Notes under the pieces: model-generated | Told to the model about the DNA's origin: nothing | What the model saw: the letters and a program-made list of their open reading frames with translations, nothing else | Databases searched by the model: none | Shown: piece by piece, positions 9,185 to 16,855 of the stretch | Numbering within the stretch: the first letter of the stretch is position 1 | How the letters are laid out: every line of letters begins with the position of its first letter | Translations under genes and position numbers: made by a program | Source: Planctomycetia bacterium | GTDB taxonomy: Bacteria > Planctomycetota > Planctomycetia > Pirellulales > UBA1268 | Direction: 5' to 3' | Assembly: GCA_026401035.1 (NCBI GenBank) | Contig: JAPLNR010000074.1 | Location: 1-64,000 of the forward strand | Length of the DNA stretch: 64,000 nucleotides

Positions 9185-9483
9185 GCCTCAACTCTTCGGC
9201 GGCGCCTGAGACCCCATGCGGCCACGGCGACGCCGACGGCGGCCAGGGCGATCGCCCCCGGCTCGGGCACCACGATCACGTTCGTCGTGAGCGTGGCGGC
9301 GCGGGCGATCGATGCGTGCGAGAGAATCGCGAATGCGATTACGGCGACTGTAGCAGCGCTGCGGAGAGATGCCGACGCACGAGGACGAACGGTGCGGACT
9401 CGACTCATCGTGATTCTGGAAAGCCACCCGCCCTGACAGGCAAATCGATGGGTTCCATTGATGAGCGGTGCGAGTGTGTTCAT
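9178..9483 (-). CDS. Miniature PEP-CTERM protein
   Basis: This encodes 101 residues. After a basic N-terminus there is a hydrophobic signal (TVAVIAFAILSHASIARA), only about ten residues of mature sequence, then the sorting tag VVPEPGAIALAAVGVAVAAWGLRRRRR, consisting of Pro-Glu-Pro, a transmembrane helix and an Arg cluster. PEP-CTERM proteins are normally secreted proteins handled by an exosortase. This one has almost no passenger domain, so it may be a remnant or a minimal substrate. The ATG at 9483 is the first one downstream of the intergenic region. It overlaps the DUF1559 gene by 7 bp. Confidence 0.7.
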   Translation of the reverse strand: MNTLAPLINGTHRFACQGGWLSRITMSRVRTVRPRASASLRSAATVAVIAFAILSHASIARAATLTTNVIVVPEPGAIALAAVGVAVAAWGLRRRRRVEAC

Positions 9484-9623
9484 GCCGATTTCCCCCGAAT
9501 TCGACCGTTGCCGTCGCGGACAAAAAATTTTGAAAGGGCCACAAAATTCTAGAAGGCTTATGCAACCCCTCTGGAGGTGAGGGGGTCGAAATCCCCTATC
9601 AATCATGCGAAGCAAACATTCGA

Positions 9624-9652
9624 TGTATACAAGCAGCCATCTGATGTATACA
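9624..9652. promoter_or_regulatory. Two TGTATACA palindromes 21 bp apart
   Basis: The 8-bp palindrome TGTATACA occurs at 9624-9631 and 9645-9652, centre to centre 21 bp, which is two turns of B-DNA. The same core is in the perfect palindrome at 1645-1656. The spacing suggests cooperative binding of a dimeric regulator. The sites lie 141 bp upstream of the PEP-CTERM/DUF1559/lipoprotein operon and beside an IS91 relic. Confidence 0.45.
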
Positions 9653-9682
9653 CTTGACGAAGAGGGCTGTCAACCTTTTGGC

Positions 9683-10110
9683 ATAGCCCGGTCAACGGCA
9701 CTTCGGCAACGGTCTTCCGGCTGCCGAGCGCCTCGTGAGCCTCGGAGGGAGCGACCTGGGCGTCCGGAGGTGGTTTCCCGAAACGCCAGTCACCCCCTGC
9801 GATGGCGATTTTCTCGCCTCGGCGCTGTGGATGTCGATCACCGGCAGAATAGGCGGGGAACGATTGAAAGACGTTGCGGTCGTTATGGGCCTGGACGATC
9901 TCGCCCCAGTCGGTCGGCGGGCCCCGAGCCGGCGCGAGCGGCGGCGGTTCGAGATCGGCGAGCCGGTCGAGGAACTCAAACGGCGACAGCTCGACGACGC
10001 CGTTGGCTCCCGGTCGCGTGGACTTTTGCCCGCCGCCCAGGCCGACCCAGTTGGCCGCCCAGAATTGTGACCCAGCGCCTGGGCAGCACGTAACGATCCA
10101 TGCGCAGTTG
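9683..10110 (-). mobile_element. IS91-family relic A (C-terminal part of Y2 transposase, frameshifted)
   Basis: Reading the minus strand, the fragments LGGGQKSTRPGANGV, VELSPFEFLDRLADLEPPP and GPPTDWGEIVQAHNDRNVF, with ILPVIDIHS in a shifted frame, are the characteristic C-terminal segments of IS91-type (Y2, HUH) transposases. The zinc-finger segment expected between RLADL and EPPP is missing, apparently joined through the repeated PPP. No single frame covers the match. The segment 9683-9823 plus 9872-9945 is repeated identically at 14125-14339. The minus-strand end of the homology (GACCGGGCTAT) is also found at the end of relic D. Confidence 0.8.
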
Positions 10111-10434
10111 TCCGCCAACGGAATAACCTTCCGGGAAAGCGGAGAGCTGACGATCGGCTGCAATGAAAAGCTGATGGGCGATGCATGAACGGCGAGCGGG
10201 CAAGGCCATCATCTGGCATCGTGCGACCGCGGACGCGGTTGTCGCGTCAGCCCCCGGCGTAGCACCTCCGACGGAGTGCGGGCTGGACCTCCGCGGCTTC
10301 GGCGGTTCCGCCGCGTTGGCCGGCTGCTCGGGCGAGTGCATCTGAAGAAAGAGGAATCTATCGCGAATGTGCCCGAATGCTACAATCGATGAACGCTGCG
10401 GCGCGATCATCCCACGTTTCTGCGAGGATCCTTC
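10111..10434. other. Intergenic region between IS91 relic A and the oxidoreductase gene
   Basis: About 320 bp contain no gene that can be supported. Short minus-strand stretches resembling transposase sequence (MDRYVLPRRWVTIL) adjoin relic A and may be further decayed IS91 sequence. The final 30 bp provide the ribosome-binding region (GAGGA) of the gene at 10435. Confidence 0.5.
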
Positions 10435-11775
10435 ATGCCCCCCGCCGACTCTTCCGATCTCTGCTCACGCCGCCGCATGCTCGGCGCCACGGGCTCGGCC
10501 CTTGCCGGCCTGACGGCCGCGACGGGCGTGCTCCCTGCGGCCGAACCGGACGCCGAGGCCGGGCCCACGGGGAAGGGGACCGAATCGCGAATCAGGGTCG
10601 CCGTCGTGGGCACCGGGAGCCGCGGTAGCTTACTGGCGACGCGGTTTGCCAGCCAGCCCAACACCGAGGTCGCCTACGTTGCCGACGTCGACATCGAGCG
10701 GGCGGGCAAGGCCGCGGCCGCGGTCGGCGCGGTCGAGGGAGTGGGCCGGGCCCCGGAGGCGATCACGGACTTCCGCCGCTGCCTCGATGACAAGTCGGTG
10801 GACGTCGTCGTCGTCGCCACGACCAACCACTGGCACGCCCCCGCGGCCATCCTCGCCTGCACCGCCGGCAAGCACGTCTACGTCGAGAAGCCCTGCAGTC
10901 ACAGTCCGTGGGAAGGGGAGACGCTGGTCGCCGCCGCCCGCAAGCACGAACGCCGGGTGCAGATGGGCAATCAGCGGCGGACCTGGAGCGGCATCAGCAG
11001 GGCGATGGCGGAACTGCGGGATGGCGTGATCGGGCGTCCGTACCTGGCGCAGGCCTTCTACAGCGCCAACCGTCCCACGATCGGCCGCGGCAAGGAGGCT
11101 CCCGTTCCGAAGAACCTCGACTGGGACCTGTGGCAGGGGCCGGCTCCGCGCACCCCCTTCCACGACAACTACCTCCACTACAACTGGCACTGGTTCTGGA
11201 ACTGGGGCAACGGCGAGCTGGGCAACAACGGCGTGCACGGCCTCGACGTCTGCCGCTGGGGCATGGGGCTCGGCTATCCGGTCCAGGTGGAATCGTCCGG
11301 CGGCCGCTATCGCTTCGAGGACGACCAGGAGAGCCCCGACACGCATGTGGCGACCTTCACGTTCGCGGACAAGCGGATGATCACCTGGCAGGGGCTCTCC
11401 TGCGCCATCACGCCCGAGGGCGCCGCCCGACGGGCCGACGAGATCTTCTACGGCGACAAGGGTTCGCTGTCGATTCTCGGCGCCGGTTACACCATCTTCG
11501 ATCTGGCCGGCAAGGAGGTGCGTTCGGAGCGGGGCGACGGCGGGGAGGACAAACACATCGCCAACCTGCTCGCCGCGATCCGGCATGGAACGCCGCTCAA
11601 CAGCGAGATCGAGGTGGGCCACGTCTCGACGCTCTACTGCCACCTCGGCAACATCGCCTACCGCCTCGGACGCCCGGTCCGTTGCGACCCTGCCAACGGC
11701 CACATCCTCGACGACAAGGAAGCCATGGGGATGTGGAAGCGGCGGTACGAGCCCGGCTGGGAGCCGAAGATCTGA
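10435..11775 (+). CDS. Tat-exported Gfo/Idh/MocA family oxidoreductase
   Basis: This encodes 446 residues. The N-terminus has a twin-arginine-type signal (SRRRMLGATGSALAGLTAATG), so it is predicted to be exported folded with its cofactor. A Rossmann fold follows (IRVAVVGTGSRG, residues about 45-56), then the family EKP motif (VYVEKPCSHS), which positions the nicotinamide and sugar. The second half is the alpha/beta substrate domain, rich in Trp and His (NWHWFWNWGNGELGNNGVHG). These enzymes oxidise or reduce sugars and sugar derivatives with NAD(P); the substrate cannot be deduced. GAGGA precedes the ATG by 7 nt. The gene converges on the oxidoreductase-esterase fusion gene. Confidence 0.9.
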   Translation: MPPADSSDLCSRRRMLGATGSALAGLTAATGVLPAAEPDAEAGPTGKGTESRIRVAVVGTGSRGSLLATRFASQPNTEVAYVADVDIERAGKAAAAVGAVEGVGRAPEAITDFRRCLDDKSVDVVVVATTNHWHAPAAILACTAGKHVYVEKPCSHSPWEGETLVAAARKHERRVQMGNQRRTWSGISRAMAELRDGVIGRPYLAQAFYSANRPTIGRGKEAPVPKNLDWDLWQGPAPRTPFHDNYLHYNWHWFWNWGNGELGNNGVHGLDVCRWGMGLGYPVQVESSGGRYRFEDDQESPDTHVATFTFADKRMITWQGLSCAITPEGAARRADEIFYGDKGSLSILGAGYTIFDLAGKEVRSERGDGGEDKHIANLLAAIRHGTPLNSEIEVGHVSTLYCHLGNIAYRLGRPVRCDPANGHILDDKEAMGMWKRRYEPGWEPKI

Positions 11776-11810
11776 TCCGGTGACTTTCGCGACGCGGTCC
11801 GGCCGCTGCC

Positions 11811-11827
11811 GCCGGTTCTCAACCGGC
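11811..11827. terminator. Short hairpin between convergent genes
   Basis: GCCGGTT-CTC-AACCGGC is a perfect 7-bp stem with a 3-nt loop in the 54-bp gap between the convergent stop codons at 11775 and 11830. There is no T-tract, so termination activity is an inference from position and symmetry. Confidence 0.4.
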
Positions 11828-11829
11828 TG

Positions 11830-13986
11830 TCAGGGCCGCAGGAAGTGCTCGAAAAATTGGCGGAGCACCGCGTTCGACTCAGGCGACGGACCGTGCGCGG
11901 GGCGGTTGGACATCAGCACTCGGTCATCGTGGCCAAGCAGGCGGTTGACGTCGCGGGCGTGATTGAGGACGCCCCAGCGGGAGGGTGGGTCGGCCGCGCC
12001 TCCCGAGACGAGAAACGGCCGCGGCGCCATCAGGGCGTGCAGTTCGTGCAGGTCGCGGCCCGACGCGCGCAGCCGCGGGTAGAGGCCGCGGGCGGGGTTG
12101 TCGGGCGTGATCGGCCCGCGCTTCCGCCAGAGGGTCGGATCGTAGCCGAGGTACCAGGGCTCCCAGTAGTTGATCAGGCCCGCGGCGGCGCCGCTGCTCG
12201 AGTCATCGAACACGATGCCGGGATCCGACCAGGCGGCGCAGGCGAAGCGGTCGAAGAGGCAGGCGGCGAAGAGCGCCCACTTGCCGCCGAAGGAATGCCC
12301 GACGATGCCGATCCGGTCGGCGTCGACCTCCGGCCGCGCGGCCAGCACGTGCCAGGCGTTGGCGGCGGCATGGGCCAGCATCGACAGCGGCTGCACCCGC
12401 GCTCCGTCGATGTCGGGCCAGTAGAGGGAGAAGGTGCCGGCCTTCGTGGCCTCGCTCGTGCCGATCGAGAGCGTGACGAACCCGCGGTCGACGAGCTGCC
12501 GCGCGAAGTTGAGCGGCGTGTCGCCCGGGGCCACCGCCGCGTCGGGCTCGTAGAAGACGGTGAGGACCGCCGGCCGGCGGCCGCCGCCGGGGGCGTTGGG
12601 CACGAGCAAGAAGCCGGTCGTCTTCGCGGTCGGCGTCCACGCGAAGCGGACGGTGTACTGCGTGAACGAGTCGTGGGTCACCGTCGCCACGACCTCTACC
12701 TCCGGCGCCGTGAAGAGCGGCGGCCACTCGCCGAGGAGACCGGTCCAGTCGGCCAGGATCTCCCGCCGCCGGCGTTGCCAGTCGTCCGCGGTACGGGCGC
12801 GGGTGCCGTCGGCAAAGAGCAGCGGCGACCGCCGGTCGTCGCGGGCTTTGGCAAACTCCGGCGGCGGGGCGGCATGGCGGGCGAGCGAGTCCGGCAGCGG
12901 GCGGCCCGCCGGCGGCGCGAGGCCGCCGAGGTCGAGCGCACGGATCCTCGTGTCGGCCTCACCCTCGGCCCGCGCCATCACCTCCCGCAGCGGCACGCGA
13001 ATGCCGCCCCGGCGCCTGCTTTCGTCGGCGGCCTCCATGAAGGCGTAGAGCTCGAGCGTCTCGGCGGCGGCCACCGGTGGCCGGCCGGTCTGCAGGAAGG
13101 CCACGATCGCGACCAGCAGCGGACGGTAGCCGTCCATGCCGCCAACGGCCGCGACGCCCTTGCTGCCGAAGGCCGTTCCGCCGAACGGCGCCTTGCCCTT
13201 GCGGATGCCGCGAAACGTGCCGATCCGGCCGCCCTTCCACACGCCAGTCACGTGGTCCCAGTCGGGCGTCTGCACGCGGGCCACCGATTCGCAGCCTGGC
13301 CCCAGCGCCGTGAAGAGCGCCTCGCAGCCGTGGATGCCGTACCAGAAGAGGTCGGGATGCGTCGGCTCGAGGACGCACGGCGAGAAGGTGTCGCAGCCGA
13401 GCACCTCGCCGATCGAGCCCTCCCGCACGGCGCGGGTGGTCGCGGAGAAGCGCAGCGCCGACGAACTGAAGACCGGCACGTCGAACCGTTCAGCCAGCCG
13501 GTAGATCGCGATCGCGTCGGCCAGCGAGCCCGCGACCGGCTTGTCGATGAACACGGGCTTGCCGGCCCGCAGCACCGGGAGCACCTGCTCGAGATGCGGG
13601 CGGCCGTCGTTGGTTTCCAGCAGCACGGCGTCGACCCGTTCCAGGAGGGCGGGGATGGTGTCGACGATCTCCACGCCGAGGTCGCGAACGGCGGCCGTGT
13701 ATTCCGGCACGCGGCTGACGCTACTCTCTATGTCGCGGCTGCCCTGAGGGTACGCGGCGACCACGCGGCCGCCGGCCACGTGGTTGGGATCGTCGGGCAG
13801 GTTCAAGGCCTTGGTGAAGGCCGTCACGTGCGATGTGTCGAGGCCGATGATGCCGATCCGCAGCGGTGCAGGCTGCGGTGAGTCGGGCTCGTCGCCGCGG
13901 GCCGCGGGCTGCGCGAAGCAGGCCGCCAGCAGGAACACGGCCGCGGCAAGCGGATACGGGTACTTGACGATCCTTGGATTCTCCAT
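11830..13986 (-). CDS. Secreted two-domain protein: Gfo/Idh/MocA-like oxidoreductase fused to an alpha/beta-hydrolase
   Basis: This encodes 718 residues with a signal peptide (LAAAVFLLAACFAQPAARGDE). Residues about 42-340 are a Gfo/Idh/MocA-type module: a Rossmann start (LRIGIIGLDTSH, without the classical GxGxxG) and FIDKPVAGS in place of EKP. Residues about 400-718 are an alpha/beta-hydrolase of the acetyl-xylan-esterase/dienelactone type, with nucleophile elbow GHSFGG and a late His (SNRPAHGPSPES). The two activities would sit on one exported chain, perhaps de-esterifying and then oxidising a sugar. A single uninterrupted frame argues against a sequencing artefact. The weak nucleotide motif leaves open that the first domain only binds. 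Confidence 0.85.
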   Translation of the reverse strand: MENPRIVKYPYPLAAAVFLLAACFAQPAARGDEPDSPQPAPLRIGIIGLDTSHVTAFTKALNLPDDPNHVAGGRVVAAYPQGSRDIESSVSRVPEYTAAVRDLGVEIVDTIPALLERVDAVLLETNDGRPHLEQVLPVLRAGKPVFIDKPVAGSLADAIAIYRLAERFDVPVFSSSALRFSATTRAVREGSIGEVLGCDTFSPCVLEPTHPDLFWYGIHGCEALFTALGPGCESVARVQTPDWDHVTGVWKGGRIGTFRGIRKGKAPFGGTAFGSKGVAAVGGMDGYRPLLVAIVAFLQTGRPPVAAAETLELYAFMEAADESRRRGGIRVPLREVMARAEGEADTRIRALDLGGLAPPAGRPLPDSLARHAAPPPEFAKARDDRRSPLLFADGTRARTADDWQRRRREILADWTGLLGEWPPLFTAPEVEVVATVTHDSFTQYTVRFAWTPTAKTTGFLLVPNAPGGGRRPAVLTVFYEPDAAVAPGDTPLNFARQLVDRGFVTLSIGTSEATKAGTFSLYWPDIDGARVQPLSMLAHAAANAWHVLAARPEVDADRIGIVGHSFGGKWALFAACLFDRFACAAWSDPGIVFDDSSSGAAAGLINYWEPWYLGYDPTLWRKRGPITPDNPARGLYPRLRASGRDLHELHALMAPRPFLVSGGAADPPSRWGVLNHARDVNRLLGHDDRVLMSNRPAHGPSPESNAVLRQFFEHFLRP

Positions 13987-14124
13987 GACGCCGGCGTGCC
14001 GGCGGAGACAATTTTTTCAGAAGTCGGTGCCAATGGCGGCGGAGTCCGCCGCCATTCCGTGCATTAAAACTGAAAATGGCCCCGGGGTTGGAATCGGCCG
14101 TTATTATCGGACCGAGTCTTAAGG

Positions 14125-14465
14125 ATAGCCCGGTCAACGGCACTTCGGCAACGGTCTTCCGGCTGCCGAGCGCCTCGTGAGCCTCGGAGGGAGCGACCTG
14201 GGCGTCCGGAGGTGGTTTCCCGAAACGCCAGTCACCCCCTGCGATGGCGATTTTCTCGCCTCGGCCGTTGCGGTCGTTATGGGCCTGGACGATCTCGCCC
14301 CAGTCGGTCGGCGGGCCCCGAGCCGGCGCGAGCGGCGGCAGCGGTGTCGAGCAGGCGGTTGAGCCTGAACCAGCGGATCACGCGGCGGCGCACCCGCTCG
14401 GTGACCGCGGCCAGATCAGCCTGCGTGATCGGTCGGGCGGGCAGAAACGCCGGCGGGGCATCGGA
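14125..14465 (-). mobile_element. IS91-family relic B
   Basis: On the minus strand, PARPITQADLAAVTERVRRR followed by VIRWFRLNRLLDTAAAA is a well-known internal segment of planctomycete/proteobacterial IS91-type transposases. It is joined directly to the C-terminal region shared with relic A. Bases 14125-14265 equal 9683-9823 and 14266-14339 equal 9872-9945; the 48 bp between those blocks in A, which encode ILPVIDIHS, are absent here. It is a non-functional deletion derivative. Confidence 0.82.
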
Positions 14466-14576
14466 CTCTGCTCCGTCAGCAGGCTGTATGAAGACGCCGT
14501 CGGTCGCTCAAGGCCCGCAGGTGCCCATGGTGGTTGAGCGCCGAGCCGAAGCGGTGCCTGCTTACAGGCCTGTAGC

Positions 14577-14631
14577 GGCAGATTGGCAATCTGCCCTACT
14601 GCCGAGAAGTCCGTAGCGCAAGCGAGGGAAT
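14577..14631. repeat. Dispersed repeats downstream of the SDR gene
   Basis: Two elements lie just past the stop at 14636. The first is GGCAGATT-GGC-AATCTGCC (14577-14595), an 8-bp hairpin. The second (14604-14631) is the reverse complement of a dispersed motif, core GCTTGCGCTACGG, that recurs at 28310-28334 and 35275-35305, each time just beyond the 3' end of a minus-strand gene. Confidence 0.6.
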
Positions 14632-14635
14632 CGGT

Positions 14636-15475
14636 TCACCCGCGTGCGGCGTTTTGCAGGATCGCCTGCGTGACGGCCGGGGGCATGTGCATCCGCGACC
14701 AGCCGCCGTCGAGCACGAGCGTCGTGCCCGTGAGATAGCTTGCCTCGTCGGAGGCGAGCCAGACCACCGCCTTCGCCACCTCCTCCGGCCGGCCCCAGCG
14801 GCCGAGCATCGCCATCGATTCGGAAAACTCGCGGATCGGATCCTCGGATCGGCCGTCGGCGGCCGGGGTGTTCGTCAGCGTGCTGCTCATCGCCGTGTCG
14901 ATCGCGCCCGGGGCGATCGTCACCACGCGGATCCCCGCCGGGCCGTAGAGCGCCGCGAGGTCGTACGTGAGCGACTCCATCGCCCCCTTGCACGAGACAT
15001 ACGCCGCCGAGACGCCGTGCGCCTGCCGCGACATCATGCTGCCCACGTTCACGATCACGCCGCCCCCATGCCGCTCCATCTCCTCGGCCGCCCAGCGGGC
15101 CATGAAGGCGGGCGACGTGAGGCAGACGCGGATCGTGCGGTCCCATTCCGCGGGCGTCATCTCCCGCATCGTCTTGAGTTCGCGGGCCGCCGCGTTGTTG
15201 ACGAGCACGTCGAGCCGGCCGAAGGCGGCCGCGACCTGCCGCACCACCGATTCCGCGAAGCCGAGGTCGCCCAGGTCGCCGGAGAGGGCGAGCACGCGGC
15301 CGCCGGCCGCATCGATGCGGCGGCGGACCTCGTCGAGCCGCTTGGCGTCGCGGCCCACGATCCCCACGGCGTAGCCGCGCTGGGCGAATTCCTCGGCGAC
15401 CGCCGTGCCGATGCCGGCGGAGGCGCCGGTGACGAGGGCCACGCGGCCCGCTGCTGGTTTCTGTGCTGACGTCAT
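14636..15475 (-). CDS. Short-chain dehydrogenase/reductase
   Basis: This encodes 279 residues, a classical cytoplasmic SDR. It has the NAD(P)-binding motif TGASAGIG (residues 16-23), NNAA, an active-site Ser in VGSMMS and the catalytic pair Y-VSC-K. It ends with LTGTTLVLDGG, typical of the FabG-like class. Its start lies 4 bp after the stop of the sugar porter gene on the same strand, so the order dehydratase, porter, SDR is one operon. In L-fuconate-type pathways an SDR oxidises the 2-keto-3-deoxy acid produced by an enolase-superfamily dehydratase, which would fit here, but the substrate is inferred from context only. Confidence 0.93.
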   Translation of the reverse strand: MTSAQKPAAGRVALVTGASAGIGTAVAEEFAQRGYAVGIVGRDAKRLDEVRRRIDAAGGRVLALSGDLGDLGFAESVVRQVAAAFGRLDVLVNNAAARELKTMREMTPAEWDRTIRVCLTSPAFMARWAAEEMERHGGGVIVNVGSMMSRQAHGVSAAYVSCKGAMESLTYDLAALYGPAGIRVVTIAPGAIDTAMSSTLTNTPAADGRSEDPIREFSESMAMLGRWGRPEEVAKAVVWLASDEASYLTGTTLVLDGGWSRMHMPPAVTQAILQNAARG

Positions 15476-15479
15476 GACG

Positions 15480-16838
15480 TCATCGTACTCGGTTTACCCG
15501 CTCGCTCCAGAACCTGCCGATGCTTTCCAGCGGCAGGTCCTTTGTCTCGGGCAGCCACCGCCAGACGAACGCCGCACACGAAAGGCAGATGCCGGCAAAG
15601 AGCAGATAGGCGGCGCCCGGATGCCCCATCTTCTCCTCGCAGGCGGCCGTGATCATCGGGAAGACCTGGGCACAGATGAAGCTCGAGAGATAGAGCAGGA
15701 AGCAGACGACCGCCATCGCCGTCGCCCGGATCCGGTTGGGATAGATCTCCGACACGACCACCCACGAGAGCGGCGCGAGGCTCAACGTGAACGACCCCGC
15801 CGCGATGATCATCGCGGCGAGGTTCAAGAAGGGTGACCCGCCGAAAAAGAAATTCGACGCCATCAGCAGGTGGCCCGTCGCCATGCCGATCACGCCCAGG
15901 ATCAGGATCGGGCGCCGCCCGAACCGCCGCACGATCCAGAAGGCCACGAGCGTCGAGGCGAGGATGAAGAGATTGAGAAAGATCGTGAAGAAGATCGCGT
16001 CGGAGGCCGAGCCGATGCCGGCGTTCTGCAGGATCGACGGCCCGTAGAGGAGCATCATGTTCACGCCGTTGACCTGCGAGAAGATCATCAGCACCGCACC
16101 CACGACGACGGCCGTGCGGATGCCGGGCTGGAGCAGTTCGGCGAATGTTCCCGTCTCCTCGGAGAGCTCCGCGCGGATTTCGCCGAGTTCGCGGGCCGCC
16201 TCGGCGGGGCCGTTGATCCGGCCGAGGATGTCGAGCGCCTCGTCGTTGCGGCCCTTGGCCGCGAGCCACCGCGGGCTCTCCGGCACGACAAAGAGCCCCG
16301 CCATGAGGGCGAGGATCGCGGGAATCTCCGAGGCAAACATCCACCGCCAATGCCCGCCGAAGGAGAGGAGCCACGACGAGATCACGGCGAGATTGATCCC
16401 GATCACGATCGCCAGCTGATTCACCGTCACGAGCCGGCCGCGAAGCCGCGGCGGCGAGAGTTCGGCGATGTACATCGGCGAGGTCATCGCGGCGAGGCCC
16501 ACGCCGATGCCGCCGACGGCCCGCCAGATGTTGAACTCCGTGATCGTCCGCGGCAGGGCGGTGCCGATCGCGGAGGCCATGAAGCAGAGGGCGGCGACCC
16601 AGAGCGTGTTTCGCCGCCCTACCCGGTCTGCCAGCCACATCCCGGCGAGCGGACCGGCGATCGAGCCGAAGATGGCGCTACTCATCGCCAGCCCCTCTCC
16701 CGCTGCGTCGAGCCCGAACTGCTCCTTGAGAAAGGGCAGCGCCCCGCTGGCGATCGAGAGATCGAAGCCAAAGAGAAATCCGCCGGCCGCCGCCACGAGG
16801 GCGACGAGAAACACGTAGGCCGTGCCGGAGAGTTTCAT
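15480..16838 (-). CDS. MFS sugar porter family transporter
   Basis: This encodes 452 residues with twelve predicted membrane helices. Sugar-porter signatures are present: DRVGRR after helix 2, PESPRWL after helix 6, VSEIYPNRIRA in the second half, and LPETKDLPLE after helix 12. It is expected to import a sugar or sugar acid with protons. It is sandwiched between the dehydratase gene (17 bp upstream) and the SDR gene (4 bp downstream). The first codons of a paralogue survive as a relic at 7597-7665. Confidence 0.94.
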   Translation of the reverse strand: MKLSGTAYVFLVALVAAAGGFLFGFDLSIASGALPFLKEQFGLDAAGEGLAMSSAIFGSIAGPLAGMWLADRVGRRNTLWVAALCFMASAIGTALPRTITEFNIWRAVGGIGVGLAAMTSPMYIAELSPPRLRGRLVTVNQLAIVIGINLAVISSWLLSFGGHWRWMFASEIPAILALMAGLFVVPESPRWLAAKGRNDEALDILGRINGPAEAARELGEIRAELSEETGTFAELLQPGIRTAVVVGAVLMIFSQVNGVNMMLLYGPSILQNAGIGSASDAIFFTIFLNLFILASTLVAFWIVRRFGRRPILILGVIGMATGHLLMASNFFFGGSPFLNLAAMIIAAGSFTLSLAPLSWVVVSEIYPNRIRATAMAVVCFLLYLSSFICAQVFPMITAACEEKMGHPGAAYLLFAGICLSCAAFVWRWLPETKDLPLESIGRFWSERVNRVR

Positions 16839-16855
16839 GGGGCCTGGCTGGTGGT

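Noticed and set aside
11845-13881. Long plus-strand frame opposite the oxidoreductase-esterase gene
   Set aside because: Shadow frame of high-GC codons; all recognisable motifs are on the minus strand.
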